Counted from the stretch's first letter, positions 23,903 through 36,062 are shown. The stretch: DNA of 64,000 bases from Deinandra increscens subsp. villosa (GCA_039602395.1 JBCNJP010000006.1:44700428-44764427), one strand, 5' to 3'. Notes: generated from the letters alone by a model not told the origin. Numbers and translations are program-made.

Positions 23903-24622
23903 ATGGCTGGATGGATATCCGCTTCCCAATCATCCTCATCATCATCATCCCCATCCGTCACCAGTAGGCGGGTTACTTTGGGTCCTACTACCCCGACTCT
24001 TGGTGTTCGGAGGATAACTTCCGAGGGCCACGTATATGGAGAACCAAATATCGTTCGTGGAAGAGACAACGACAACTGGAGCTGGTACGAGTCACTTGTT
24101 GCTAGTTGGGTTCATCGGGAATAAGTGCCACCTACTCCAACAGAGCCGTCTTCAACTCGATTCTTTCTACCTGAACTGCCATATGCCATTGAAAGAGTCG
24201 TCGCGGAAATGGTCTCTATGTTTGACCGCGCGCTCAGGGATATTAGGAATCTATTTGACATGGTCACAGAACTGCAGGATAATGGGGCCAACACCAGTCT
24301 AAGAGTTGCTATCCTTAAGGAAGAATTGGAAGGGACTAATATACGCCAGGCCGAGCATCAAGTAACACTGAGTGCCACATATTATCAGGTGAATCATCTT
24401 ACAGAGTTGGTTGAGGCACTCACGGCTCGAGTTACTGAGCTTGAGTTGGCCAGGGAGGCTGCGCCTCCGGCTCCGGCTCCGGAAGAACCTGTTGAAGAAC
24501 CCATGATGGAGGATCCCAAGGAAGAACCTGAGGAGGATCCCGAGGAAGAACCTGAAGAGGATCCCGAGGAGGAACCGGAGGAGGAGATGCCTGATGCATC
24601 CAGTGATCATGATAGCACTTGA
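23903..24622 (+). pseudogene. Upstream ORF of element N: acidic, probably coiled-coil protein, one stop
   Basis: From ATG 23903 (MAGWISASQS, a serine run, then basic/polar residues) the frame stays open except for a single TAA at 24122-24124, then continues to 24622. The second part has helix-prone leucine/glutamate spacing (IERVVAEMVSMFDRALRDI, LTELVEALTARVTELELARE) that looks like a coiled coil. It ends in an acidic tail of EEP/EDP repeats and DASSDHDST. About 240 codons in all. It lies between the PBS and gag; no enzymatic motif. Without the one stop it would be a separate protein or an extension upstream of gag. Function unknown. Confidence 0.6.
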
Positions 24623-24866
24623 GTTCTTTGTTTTCACTTTTGTTTTGTTTGGTTGTTTGTTTTATCGGGAGGATGTTCCCAAGACTATGCATTTTGAATT
24701 TTGAATTTCTGTTGGATAATTTGTGAACGAGTTGCATTTTATTTGAAATGGGATTTACTATTTAATATGTGATTGTTTCTTGTGAAGTAATTTATTACTT
24801 ATGTGATGGTTGTTGTGATTCATGTTATATCCTATTCTCATTTTGGGTAATTGTGAATTGAAGATA

Positions 24867-24987
24867 ATGGCAGACGGAAATGTACCAAACATGACACCGG
24901 CTGAATTGGCTGCACTAATCAACCAACATGTGGCGGATGCCTTAGCGGCACATGTCCAAGGTGTAGGCAATGCAGGGCCACCCCAAG
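24867..24987 (+). CDS. gag exon 1, element N
   Basis: ATG at 24867 opens MADGNVPNMTPAELAALINQ and then HVADALAAHVQG, the usual short helical N-terminus of Tekay gag. Unspliced, the frame ends at a TGA (25020-25022) after 51 codons. Spliced at 24987/25074 it continues in frame into KTFMDCKPNQFKGTEG, the conserved start of the gag core. The start codon is chosen because the residues following it match the family pattern. Confidence 0.7.
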
Positions 24988-25073
24988 GTAACACAAAGTT
25001 CGTGTTTTGTTGCTTGATGTGATCACACGTATTGGTAATCTGTGATTGAATGGTTGTATGAATGTATGTACAG
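24988..25073 (+). other. Probable 86-bp intron in gag, element N
   Basis: Donor AAG|GTAACA and acceptor TGTATGTACAG|GTAATG. Joining 24987 to 25074 restores the frame and creates a glycine codon across the junction (…PPQ-G-NATFKTF). The interval is AT-rich with T-rich runs, as plant introns are. A frameshift or recent insertion is the alternative, but the clean GT..AG and exact phase favour an intron. Confidence 0.6.
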
Positions 25074-27709
25074 GTAATGCTACATTTAAAACTTTCATGG
25101 ACTGTAAGCCTAATCAGTTCAAAGGGACTGAAGGAGCTGTTAGCCTACTCCACTGGATTGAAAAGGTGGAATCTGCTTTTGAAGTGTGCAACTGTCCTGA
25201 GGCTAGCAAAGTGAAATTTGCCACGGGTACTTTGGAAGGACCGGCTCTCACCTGGTGGAAGACTGAGGTGCAGATGCCGGGGATTGAAGAAGCTAATGCC
25301 ATGCCTTGGGCCGAGTTCAAAGAGTTGCTACAAGAAGAGTATTGTCCACGGGACAAGATCCAGAAGTTGGAAACTGAGTTGTATAATCTTAAGATGGGGG
25401 GGTCTGAAATTAAAGCTTACACTACTCGGTCAAATTCTCTTGCGAATTTGTGTCCAAGAATCGCCACACCTGCTTACCGAAGAATCGAGCTGTATATCAA
25501 GGGTTTAGTGCCCCAAATCCAGGGAATGGTGACTGCCTCAAACCCTGTGACCATTTGTGATGCTGTACGGATGGCCAATAGGCTCACGAATCAAGCGTTT
25601 GACCAAGGAGTCTTACCTCCTAGAAAAGGAACTTCTGGAGCCCCTGGCAACAAAAGAAAGTGGGATAATTCTGGGAATCAGTCTGGAAACAAGTCTTCCA
25701 ATCAACAGAACCATCAAAACCAGAATCGCAAGTTTGATAATTCTAGGAATTTCTCCTCGAACAACCAGAAGCAGTACAATCAAGGCCGAGGCGGCCAAGG
25801 AGGATCATCTTACATGGGAAATTCCCCACGTTGTAACAAGTGTGGTTTCCATCACTATGGTGCGTGTGACTCTTATGTGTGTGCAAATTATGGAAAGAAG
25901 GGTCATCAGTCCAAAACCTGCAGGGTTAAGAACAATGGGAAACAAGTTCAGGATGCTGAAGCTCCTAAAGGTTGTTTTAATTGTGGGAAAGAAGGCCACC
26001 TAAAGAGGAATTGTCCTCAGCTGAACGGTGGAAACAACAACAACAACAACAACAACTATAACAACAATAACACCAACACTGGAAATCACAATGGCAATAG
26101 TAACAACAAAAATGGGAACAACGGTGGGAATGGTGCCAGGGGTAGAGCTTTTATCATAGGCTCGGGAGATGCTAGAGCAGATCCAAATGTCGTTACTGGT
26201 AAGTTTTCTCTTAACGGATACTATGCTCTAGTCTTGTTTGATACTGGTGCTGATAGAAGCTTCATATCTACTAAATTTAGCAATATGATAAATGCCAACA
26301 TGACTCCTTTAGATGCTAAATACGTAGTTGAACTTGCTAATGGTAAACTCGTTGAGTCTACCCATATAGTTAAAGACTGTAAGTTGGAATTGGCTGGCCA
26401 TAAGTTAGAAATAGACCTTTTGCCTATCACCTTGGGAAGTTTTGACGTTATCGTGGGAATGGATTGGCTATCCAAGAATCATGCTGAAATCGTTTGTCAT
26501 GAGAAAATCGTTCGAATACCGTTGCCTAGTGGAGGGTTAGTCTCAGTTCAAGGAGAAAAGTGTGGTACTGTTATGGGCGTGATATCTTTTCTCAAAGCAC
26601 AGAAGTGTTTACGTAAAGGACATTTTGCTGTTCTTGCGAACATTTCAGAGAAAACAAATGAGGAGAAGAGAATTGAAGATATACCGATCGTGAAGGGCTT
26701 TCCTGAAGTCTTTCCGAAAGATCTACCAGGTCTACCGCCTCATCGAGAAGTCGAATTTCAGATTGATCTTGCTCCTGGAGCAGCACCTATTGCTCATGCA
26801 CCTTATCGTTTAGCACCAAATGAGTTACAAGAGCTATATACTCAACTTCAAGAACTACTTGAAAATGGATTTATTAGGCCCAGCTCATCGCCCTGGGGAG
26901 CTCCAGTGTTGTTTGTTATAAAGAAAGATGGAACCTTTCGAATGTGCATCGATTACAGAGAACTAAACAAGGTGACTGTCAAGAATCGTTATCCCTTGCC
27001 CCGAATCGATGATTTGTTTGATCAACTACAAGGATCTAGCTACTATTCCAAAATCGATTTAAGATCAGGTTATCACCAACTGAGAGTCCGCGAGGAGGAT
27101 GTCTCGAAAACAACATTTAGAACTCATTATGGTCATTATGAGTTCATGGTTATGCCATTTGGGTTAACCAACGCAACATCGATTTTCATGGACTTGATGA
27201 ATCGCGTTTGCAAGCCATATCTCGATAAAATCATCATCGTCTTCATTGATGATATTCTGATATATTCTAAGTCTAAGGAGGAGCACGAACAACATCTTCG
27301 TTTGATCTTAGAGTTACTCAAGAAGGAGCAACTGTATGCAAAATTTTCAAAGTGTGATTTCTGGATGCGTGAGGTGCAATTTCTTGGTCATATCGTTAAT
27401 GAGCAGGGGATTCACGTTGATCCAATCAAAGTTGAGGCAATTAAGAATTGGCCTGCGCCTAAGACACCCACGGAAATTCGCCAATTTCTTCGTTTGGCAG
27501 GTTATTATAGACGATTTATTGAGGGATTTTCAAAGATAGCCCAACCTCTTACGGCGCTAACGCATAAAGGAACGGCGTATAACTGGAATGAAAAGCATGA
27601 CGCCGCTTTTCAGCTACTAAAGCAGAAACTTTGTAGCGCGCCAATATTATCCCTACCAGGGGTAGTGATGATTTCGTGGTGTATTGTGATGCATCGAAGC
27701 AAGGATTAG
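25074..27709 (+). CDS. gag, protease and reverse transcriptase of element N
   Basis: Single long frame. Gag core (ALTWWKTEVQ, EEYCPRDKIQKLE), then an N/Q-rich linker and zinc-binding motifs: CNKCGFHHYGAC, one damaged knuckle (VCANYGKKGHQSKTC, where a Cys is Tyr) and an intact CFNCGKEGHLKRNC. A poly-Asn tract lies at 26030-26110. Protease has LFDTGADRSF (26240) and VGMDWL. RT has CIDYRELNKVTVKNRYPLP, YYSKIDLRSGYHQ, VMPFGLTNA and the catalytic FIDDIL (about 27245). Connection region LRLAGYYRRFIEGF. A one-base deletion at about 27660 ends the frame at 27709 before RNase H. Nuclear-transcribed; product acts in cytoplasmic particles. Confidence 0.95.
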
Positions 27710-29553
27710 GTTGCGTGCTGATGCAAAGGGAGAAAGTCATAGCTTATGCCTCGCGTCAATTAAAGATTCACGAGCAAAATTATACAACTCATGATTTGGA
27801 GTTGGGAGCAGTCATTTTCACGTTGAAAATTTAGAGACATTATCTTTATGGTACAAAGTGTACTATCTACACTGATCACAAAAGTCTCGAGCATATCTTT
27901 GCTCAAAAGGAGTTGAACATGAGACAACATCGTTGGGTGGAACTTCTTAATGACTACGATTGCGCAATTAGATACCGTCCAGGCAAAGCTAATGTAGTAG
28001 CCGATGCCTTAAGCCGGAAGGATAACCCCAAGCCTAGAAGAGTTCGTGCGTTACAACTTACTATTCATACAGGATTACCTGATCAGATCCGGAATGCACA
28101 ACTCGAAGCACTCAAAGATGAGAACATTGAATTAGAATCCTTGCGGGGTATGGATAAATTACTGGAAGTTAGATCCAATGGTATCCAGTATTGTGCGAAC
28201 CGAATATGGATTCCCGTGTATGGAAATTTGAGGGAATTGATTATGGATGAAGCCCATAAGTCTCGTTACTCTATTCATCTAGGCTCGGATAAGATGTACC
28301 AAGATTTGAAACTGATTTACTGGTGACCTAAGATGAAAGCCGACATTGCCACTTACGTAAGTAAGTGCTTGACTTGTTCCAAGGTCAAAGCGGAATACCA
28401 AAAACCGGCAGGGTTACTTCAACAATCAAAAATTCCCGAGTGGAAATGGGAGGGAATTGATATGGACTTTATCACAAAGTTACCCCGTACAGCAAGTAGA
28501 TGTGATACAATTTGTGTAATTATTGATCGCTTAACTAAGTCGGCACATTTTCTACCGATCAAGGAAACTGATACCTCCGAGACATAAGGCAAAATTTATC
28601 TTAAAGAGATCGTCTCGCGACATGGAGTACCAGTTTCTATTATATCAGATCGAGACGCCCGATTTACATCCAAATGTTGGGAATCTCTACATGAAGCATT
28701 GGGATCGCGTCTGGACATGAGTACTGCATATCACCCTCAGACCGATGGTCAAAGTGAACGGACCATTCAAACTCTTGAGGACATGCTGCGTGCATGTGCG
28801 ACTGATTTCGGTGAAAGTTGGGATAAACACTTACCCTTAGTGGAATTCTCCTATAACAACAGTTATCACACTAGTATTGGTGTAGCTCCGTTTGAAGTAC
28901 TTTACGGGCGAAAGTGTAGATCACCTCTCTACTGGGCGAAAGTTGGTGACAGTCAACTCAAAGGTCCTGAGTTAGTACTCGAGACAACAGAGAAAATCGT
29001 GCAAATTCGTAATCGTATGGCAGCCGCACGAGATAGACAGAAAAGTTATGCCGATAAACGGAGAAGATCTTTGGAATTTGAGCCAGGAGACAGGGTCTTG
29101 TTAAAGGTCTCACCCTGGAAGGGTGTAGTACGTTTTGGTAAACGTGGTAAGTTAAACCCGAGATACATTGGGCCATTCGAGATTGTTAAAAGAGTTGGTC
29201 TATCATCGTATGAACTAAACTTCCCAGCAGAGCTAAGTGGGGTCCATAACGTCTTCCATGTGTCGAATCTAAAGAAATGTTTAGCAGATGTGACATTAAT
29301 CACTCCACTTGAAGAGTTGCATGCGGACGAACAACTTCGATTTATTGAAGAACCGGTGGAAGTTAAACAGTTAAAGCGTAGCAAAATCCCAATCGTTAAA
29401 GTTCGTTGGAACTCGAGACATGGTCCTGAATTCACATGGGAACGCGAAGATCAGATGATGAATAAATATCCCAGACTATTCAAGGTTCAGCCTTCGTCTA
29501 GTTCAGGTACTGGTTTAATTTTCGCGAACGAAAATTCTTCAACAAGGGGATGA
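27661..29553 (+). pseudogene. RNase H, integrase and chromodomain of element N
   Basis: The pol frame resumes after the deletion: GSDDFVVYCDASKQGLG (RNase H start), YTDHKSLEHIF, ADALSRK. Integrase zinc region HKSRYSIHLGSDK and CLTCSKVK, then core with GIDMDFI, SDRDARF and AYHPQTDGQSERTIQ. GDRVLLKVSPWKG follows, then a chromodomain (VEVKQLKRSKIPIVKVRW, then EFTWERED) that in this family directs insertion to heterochromatin. Three in-frame stops (TAG about 27832, TGA 28324, TAA 28585); the first two fit Trp codons mutated by G-to-A. The final TGA (29551-29553) lies in the PPT and touches the LTR start. Confidence 0.93.
29538..29553 (+). other. Polypurine tract of element N
   Basis: TTCAACAAGGGGATGA immediately before TGTGACGACTGAG of LTR 2; AAGGGGATGA is the primer for plus-strand synthesis. 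A second copy (AACAAGGGGATAC) lies 105 bp downstream inside the LTR, again followed by TGTGAC. Confidence 0.85.
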
Positions 29554-30922
29554 TGTGACGACTGAGAATTTTTCTTTTCTTTTTCTTTGTGTCTAGCTCA
29601 TTAACTTTTACCGCGTTACGCAATTTTCGAGGACAAAAATTCTTCAACAAGGGGATACTGTGACAATCCGACTTTTTAGGTCATTTTCTGACATTAACTG
29701 AACGTAAAACGTATTAAATGTTGTGTGAATATTTGTGTGCTTATCTGCGTTGACTTTAGCAATTAGGGTTTTGTGTAGTAATCACTAAACGAGCATGCAC
29801 TTAAGTTCGACGTTTGATATTCTTGTTCTATGATTTTATGTAAATCATACGTTACGATTTCATGTGAACGTTGCGTCATTTTATGTGACAATTATACCTT
29901 ATGATTTTAGGTGATAAATATAAATATATGTATATATATAAAACATAATTTAATCACATTTATGATTTTATGTAATTTAAGGATTCTAATTACAAGTTAT
30001 TAATCATAGAGTTATGTATTTTAAATATATAAGTTATAGAAATAAAACCTATGATTTTATGTGAAATTAAATGGAAAAGTGGAATTATTATTTATGATTT
30101 TATGTAGTCGTTTAAGTTTATATTTCTCTTATAAACGTTATACGATTTAAATTTTTAACGTTCCTCGTTTATTTGTTCCTATGTTAACCTCCGTTAGAGC
30201 CGTTATCTTTTATAAAACTTCGAGGGATTTATTTTGTCATTCACCAAATATGAATTATTTAACTAAAACCTGGAGGGACCAATTTCGCCAAAACTCAATT
30301 CTCGAATTATAACCCACTGTTATTACGTGAGTAAGGTTGACGATCGGGTTTTTGAAACCGATCATCAATCCGTCGGTTTCAAGAATTCATAATTAATGGA
30401 TTCATTCAATTTCATCCAATGATAACCCACTCATCCTCATTCAATCTCACTTTCATCCTCGTCTCCTTGCTTTCTCTCTCGCTCTCTTTGTTTTTCTTCG
30501 CAACAAGAAATAACCGCAACACCTAAATTCTGGAAAAATTCTCGTTAATCGGCCACCGGTTACCATTGTTTTATACGTCCCTGTGATCGCGAGTTTCTGA
30601 AGAGTATCCAAGAGCAAACCGATTGGAGTTTCGTTAGCGTGCTCGGTGTTCGCATTCAAGTTTCGGGATTGATTTCGGTGTCAAAAACTTGTTATCTCGC
30701 ACCCACACTTTGAGGTAAATGATCTCCATTGAGTTTCGCACATTTTTTCTGGGTTAATTTATGTTTCGTGATTTTCCGTTCGCCGGAAAATAACTCCGGC
30801 GACATTAGGGTTTGTGGGGAATAAGAGGACTCAGACCGGGTAAGGGTTATAAGGTTTAGAAACGGATTTATCACCAGACGCCAATCTGGCATAACTGGGT
30901 TGGTCGCTAGCCGTGTACGCAA

Positions 30923-31268
30923 GGGACGCGGGTTCGAGTTCCGGTCCCAACCTTTTCTTTTTTAAACCAATTATTTACCCTAAACTCTGTTCTGGTCTCT
31001 GATAACACATAAATCAATTCTGATCGGACTGGTAACACAAACGGGCTAGGTGCCCGGGTGGTTAGGTCACGCATATTTGTCTCTGAGGTCCCGGGTTCGA
31101 AACCCGGCCTCTGCAACTTCTTTTTCTTTTCCTTGTGACCCGATTCTGCCTACTGCTACTGGATATAAGCCTTTATGTTCACCTTATAACCAATCAGCAG
31201 AACTGCCCCAGTGGTCGAAGTCATGTATTGCGAGCGGGAGGTTGCAGGTTCGAACCTAGGCGACCTCC
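30923..31268 (+). other. Second copy of the three tRNA T-arm-like hairpins (LTR 2)
   Basis: Hairpins at 30923-30948, 31085-31111 and 31237-31268, spaced as in LTR 1. Loops TTCGAGT, TTCGAAA and TTCGAACC are kept. Around hairpin 1, GGTTGG (30898) can also pair with CCAACC (30947), giving a short tRNA-like outer closure that is weaker in LTR 1. Confidence 0.7.
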
Positions 31269-31556
31269 ATACCATTCTGTTTCTTTTTATTTGAAGATTT
31301 AAGGCTTTTCACCACCTAAAAATTGACTAACATGATTTCCTTAGAATGTTTTAAAACTTTAAACTATAAAATGGTTTGGAAAAACTATGAAAAAAAAAAT
31401 GTGTCGTTTTGGCAAGAAACATAAAATACTCGGTTTCGATTAATGATTTATTATAAATTGTAGTTTTCTTTATCGATTCAAGATAAATATTCAGATCATT
31501 GCAATTTTAACATATTTATATTGTCTCGTATCAACTAAGCATTTTTTTAACCGTTT

Positions 31557-31558
<2 letters not shown>

Positions 31559-31606
<48 letters not shown>
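31559..31606. repeat. TA microsatellite in LTR 2
   Basis: Uninterrupted AT repeat of about 48 bp at the same LTR position as 22551-22600. Confidence 0.95.
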
Positions 31607-31608
<2 letters not shown>

Positions 31609-32705
31609 TGTTGGTATATATGTATATATTTTATATACATATATTTTGAATCCTTGAACTTAGAATATATATATTAATGATATATATTGTATTTTCTCGC
31701 ATTATTTCGATAATCGCTCGAATTTGGCACACGTGCCATCCTCGACTTATTCTGGACTTCATGATCCTTCGTTTTTGTCGATTACGTTAGACTTATAGTT
31801 TATAGAACACACACTTATACATTTATGCTCGTTAGGTGATTGATTGATTGCATAAGACTCGTTCTTGCTACTTGAATTAACTGTTTGTCTGGAAACTTTG
31901 CTGAGCAACCTAAGGTGAGTTTCACGGCCCCATTTTACTGTTTTAAATCCTGTTGGGTGAGATTAACATGCATGAACTATACAACTGAGATAATTAGACT
32001 TTTATATATCACTTGAAGTACTTGAAGCACATATACAACAAAGTCCTTCCTATGGTACCGTTAGTATTAATGACGATAGCGGGAAATATATTGTAGTACT
32101 ACTGGGTCTGACAAACCCCACCCGGGTTAGTCGTTCTGGCACGATTGGATGTCGAACGGGTGTTATATTCGTCCTAAACACAACAAGGCAAACTATAAAC
32201 AACTGTTAGCTTCGGTGACCATCAACGTGCGAAGTTTCATGTATATAGCCTAGCTAGCTATTTGATATATATTAGTGATTATGCTCTTACAACTTGACGT
32301 TATTGAACGGTCAATTTAAACTGAACTTGAAATGTTACTGAACTGTTAAACCTGTGAACTCACCAACCTTTGTGTTGACACTTTAGCTTGTTATTTCTCA
32401 GGTCGCTAAACTGGATTGTCTGCCACGATCTAGGATGCACAACATAAGGATTATTATTGTCATGCATGCATCATAGACTTTAATATTTTTCAAACTCATT
32501 AGCTTTTGGTTTGCGCATGTTTTTCCGCTTGAACAATTATTACAACTTTTGTCGTTTACGCTTCCGCATTTAAAAACGCATTTACTTTGGTTTTACTTTT
32601 ACATTGCATATAGACTATTCGTATGGCTAATGTGTTCGATCCTGGTTTGTCACGCTCCCTGCGGCATATTGTCGCGCGTGGGATTTTTGGGGGTGTGACA
32701 TAGTT

Positions 32706-33260
32706 GTTCTAACCTTTAATCCCTTCAATCTATAGTCATGTGGCTCATCCTTCTGTAGTTCTGGCAATAATGCTTGCCACATGCACTAGTTTCTTGGTAG
32801 TTACACTCATTACACTCTAGGGCGCTTTCCAGTGCACCGCCTCAGCCCTAAGTGTTTGGTCCTTATTGCTTTGCTTGCTGAAGAAGTTACTTGTTGAGTT
32901 ACTAAGCTTGTGACTTTGTTCTTGTTGTTGATTTGCATATGAAACTCGATTCTAGAATTGTTGCCACTTGGGTCATCCCATTTTCTATTCAGTTCTGAAG
33001 TACCCGTAACAAGCTTCCTCAAGAAGAGGTACCTTGAGTTACCGCCCGGTCGGTAAGACCACAGGCTAACCGTGCTACTTGTTGAATGGTAGGGGGATTT
33101 GCTGGAGTTACCATGCTCTGAGTCTGATGGTCAGTCCAGTCACATGAAGTTCTATTTGCTTGTAAACCGGTTTCTTTGTATGGGGACACGAAGGAGTCCA
33201 TTCATTGGATAGGGTTATATAGGTTCCGGTTTCAGAAATTTCCATCCTAAGATTTTGTAG
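32706..33260 (-). pseudogene. Decayed gag of element C/D
   Basis: Minus strand reads VTPANPPTIQQVARLACGLTD then RAVTQGT, and in a shifted frame NRKWDDPSGNNS. These align with ASNPVTICDAVRMANRLTN and NKRKWDNSGNQS of N's gag. A stop and a frameshift separate the pieces. N inserted just downstream of this gag segment. Confidence 0.7.
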
Positions 33261-34303
33261 CTTTCCTTTAGTTTCTGAATAACATTTCAGAAACTATACT
33301 TCTTTCTTTGTGATGTAGTGAATTTCCTTCCAAGGTAGTATGCTAATCACGTTCAGACCTAATGTTTATACCTAGGTATTCCACTAGGTGAGTGCGGGTC
33401 CATTGAATGGACCTATCACTTGTTTGACTCTGTTGGCTAAGGGAAATCACACATCCCAAATGTTCATTTCTGTCTTTTTAATATATCTGAGTGAACTAAA
33501 CACTCATTTTGTCTTGAATACATGAGGCTTACAACCCTATAGTTATCTGGAAGTCCATGTTTCTTATCCTCCTTGCCCCTGCCCTCGGGCATGAGCTGCT
33601 AACGTTGTTGTTTAGTGTTGATCATTCAGTGTTTTCTGTTTGGTTGTATTCGTGTTAGTGTTAGTGCCACCGTGACCTCTTCCTCAGCTCCTCTTCACCC
33701 TCCTGGGCTTGAAGTGTTTCGGTTATCGAAAAAATGATAACCATGTCCTGCACCTCGGCTATCTTTCATGTGTCCCTGTTGTTATGTTTCTGGCTTTTGC
33801 TATGCCGCTCGGGCCTCAGCATCCCAAAATTTGAGTTTTATATGCGAAGAGATGCTTCTCCAACTTTATGTGAGAATCGTTGTGTGGCTCATGTCAACTT
33901 CCTTGATGTCACAGCTAAATTTGCTCGTAAGGACTCGAAGATCCTTCTCTATCTCCAGTAAGCTCGTGATCTTTCTAGTTGTGTTGCAAACGTCTCGTAC
34001 CTCGCGGCTCACCCGACCCTGCTACAAGAACCTGTTACGTGAGTCTGCTCCTCATGAGCGTCAGTGTAGAAATTCAGCTACATTCGGTGTTCCTTCAGTT
34101 CAACGTTTGATAGACTAACAAGTCTCCTACCCGCTCGGGATGATGTAGGGGATGTCGACATGTTTGTATTGTAATATGTATACATATATGTATATGTAAT
34201 GAAATGCTAGATTAACAAAAACATGTTTGTGCGTTTGTGTACGACTAATGCAACTCTAAGGATATAGCTGGCCTACATGCAAGACCTAGTTCACTATAAC
34301 CAA
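33261..34303 (-). other. 5' leader and start of gag of element C/D, not resolvable
   Basis: Lies between the primer site and recognisable gag. It should contain the gag N-terminus and, by comparison with N, an upstream ORF, but I cannot read a convincing protein. Plus-strand open frames at 33734-34118 look accidental. Confidence 0.4.
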
Positions 34304-34317
34304 TGGCTCTGATACCA
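34304..34317 (-). other. Primer binding site (initiator Met tRNA), element C/D
   Basis: Minus strand TGGTATCAGAGCCA, three bases from the edge of LTR D, the same sequence and spacing as in N. It proves the minus orientation of this element. Confidence 0.95.
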
Positions 34318-35291
34318 ATCTGTCACACCCTCAAAATCCACCTGCGAAGTATAACCGCGAGGCGTGTGACAAACCAAGACCCGAGTCATTAGCCATACTA
34401 AACCATGCAAATGCGGTTTTTAAAACACACCAACACAATATAAAGCATATGTTGGAGCATAATAAAGGTTAAAAAATGTTACGCAAAACATGCGCTTAAC
34501 CCAATTAAAATTAAACCAGTGAGGTTTTAAAAGTGTGTTGTAGACCCAATGAAATTCAAGCATCCTAGTCGTGCTCCGGATCTAGAAACCTGTGAAAGAC
34601 ATGCTATGCGAGTCAGTGCAAAGGCTGGTGAGTTCATAAATACATAATGTAAAAATAAATGTTTGTAACAATGTTTGTAACAATGTTTATACCAATTTTT
34701 GAACTAGTGTAATCATAATTGTACTTGTAGGTAGCTAGGCCATTGTTGCTATCGCTATGTGGTCTGCAACTGAAGCGTGACTGTTTGTGTTTGTAATGCC
34801 TATCCACCATCGTCTAACACGGACGATGATGATACTGTCTAGGCTAATGTTACACCCGTTCGACATCCAGTCGAGTTAAAGCGACTAACGCGGGTGGGGT
34901 TTGTCAAACCCAGTAGTACTACTCAATATTACCTCGCTTTCTCATAAATTAACGGTACAAAAATGTAAGGACTTGCAGTATGTGTTATGTTCGCACATAC
35001 GTGAATAACTCTACAATTATATTACCAAAACCTGTTTGAAGCATGCTTTTCTCGTTCAAGGAGATACTTAGAGAGAAATTTTAGAGAACTCACATTCGGG
35101 AGCTCGGCAAGCGTTTAACAAATGTGTTGATAATTTCCTGCGAATCACCTATATGTTTGTAACTGTGTAAGACCACAGTGTGAGAATAACGAGACTGACT
35201 CAATCGCCCCTGATGGCACGTTGGTGACTCAATTAAAAGTTGTGTTGTCTGCTTGATTATAATTTCTATTTATGGAATGTTTCTATAGTTG

Positions 35292-35518
35292 TAGGTTTCC
35301 ATAAATAGTATATTTCCATGTAAAGCAAGTTATCAAATAAAACAAGTAAGAACATGTTACACGTATTCTAGCATGCACCTAAGTCATGTTATTCACCAAA
35401 CATCGTAGTTTCCATATATAATATATTTCCATGTAAAGCAAGTTATCAAATAAAACATGTAAGAACATGCTACACGTATTCTAGCATGCACTTAAGTCAT
35501 GTTATTCACCAAACATCA
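35292..35518. repeat. Tandem duplication, period 113 bp
   Basis: Two adjacent copies of a segment containing TTTCCATGTAAAGCAAG, ACACGTATTCTAGCATGCAC and TTATTCACCAAACATC. They differ at only a few positions, so this is a recent local duplication within LTR D. Confidence 0.9.
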
Positions 35519-35552
35519 TAGTTTTAGGTTGACCAATTAACACAAGTAACAT

Positions 35553-35565
35553 ACATAATATATAT

Positions 35566-35611
<46 letters not shown>

Positions 35612-36012
35612 AAAAGGATCATTAGAAAACCTCATAAGTATTGGAAAACCTGGAAAACCTGGGTATTTTAGTAAAATACCTATATAATATTTTTTGGTTG
35701 TCCAACTTTGATTTGAATTTCATTATTTATCTCTCCATTTCATCTCTCTTTTACGTGTAACACCGAAAAACCTAATTATTATTGTTACTCATATGTAACT
35801 ATAGCGATGATGGTTACACCTATGTAACAAAAATGACTATGTTACACCTGTTGTAATATGTTTAAGTAAAGTGCAATTTCTTGTTTAGAACTAATGTGTA
35901 ACAAAAATGACTATGTTACACTTGGTTTAACATGTTTAAATAAGGTGTAATTTCATGTTTAGAACTAATGTTACACTGGTGTAACTGGTTTTCCAGGTTT
36001 TCCAAAAAGGTG

Positions 36013-36062
<50 letters not shown>
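35553..36062. mobile_element. MITE-like element flanked by TA microsatellites
   Basis: TA arrays at 35553-35609 and 36013-36062 enclose about 400 bp. Near its ends lie a perfect 19-bp inverted repeat: TTGGAAAACCTGGAAAACC (35641-35659) and its complement (35987-36005). Inside are two ~73-bp direct repeats starting TGTAACAAAAATGACTATG (about 35826 and 35897). No coding capacity. The layout resembles plant MITEs that sit inside TA arrays. It lies in LTR D and is missing from LTR C. Confidence 0.7.

Larger units (their letters stand above)
20546..32700 (+). mobile_element. Element N: full-length Tekay-type chromovirus
   Basis: Complete 12,155-bp plus-strand element. LTRs 20546-23735 and 29554-32700 both start TGTGACGACTGAG and end GGGTGTGACA. 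The 5-bp target duplication TAGTT is at 20541-20545 and 32701-32705. A tRNA-iMet PBS follows LTR 1 and a polypurine tract precedes LTR 2. It encodes an upstream acidic ORF, gag with a probable intron, protease, RT, RNase H, integrase and a chromodomain. The LTRs differ by a few percent in a side-by-side read, mostly transitions, so it is the youngest element in this nest. One frameshift and three stops in pol make it non-autonomous as read. Confidence 0.97.
29554..32700 (+). repeat. LTR 2 (3' LTR of element N)
   Basis: 3147 bp, matches LTR 1 with scattered, mostly transition differences. Lacks the 41-bp poly(A) insertion of LTR 1. Ends GGGTGTGACA at 32700, followed by TAGTT. Confidence 0.97.

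Noticed and set aside
24299..24637. Minus-strand arginine/leucine-rich frames opposite the acidic tail
   Set aside because: Antisense shadow of GAG-rich codons in the plus-strand ORF.
33734..34118. Plus-strand open frames of 75 and 116 codons with a hydrophobic start
   Set aside because: They overlap each other in the decayed leader of element C/D, opposite to its coding strand, and match nothing.
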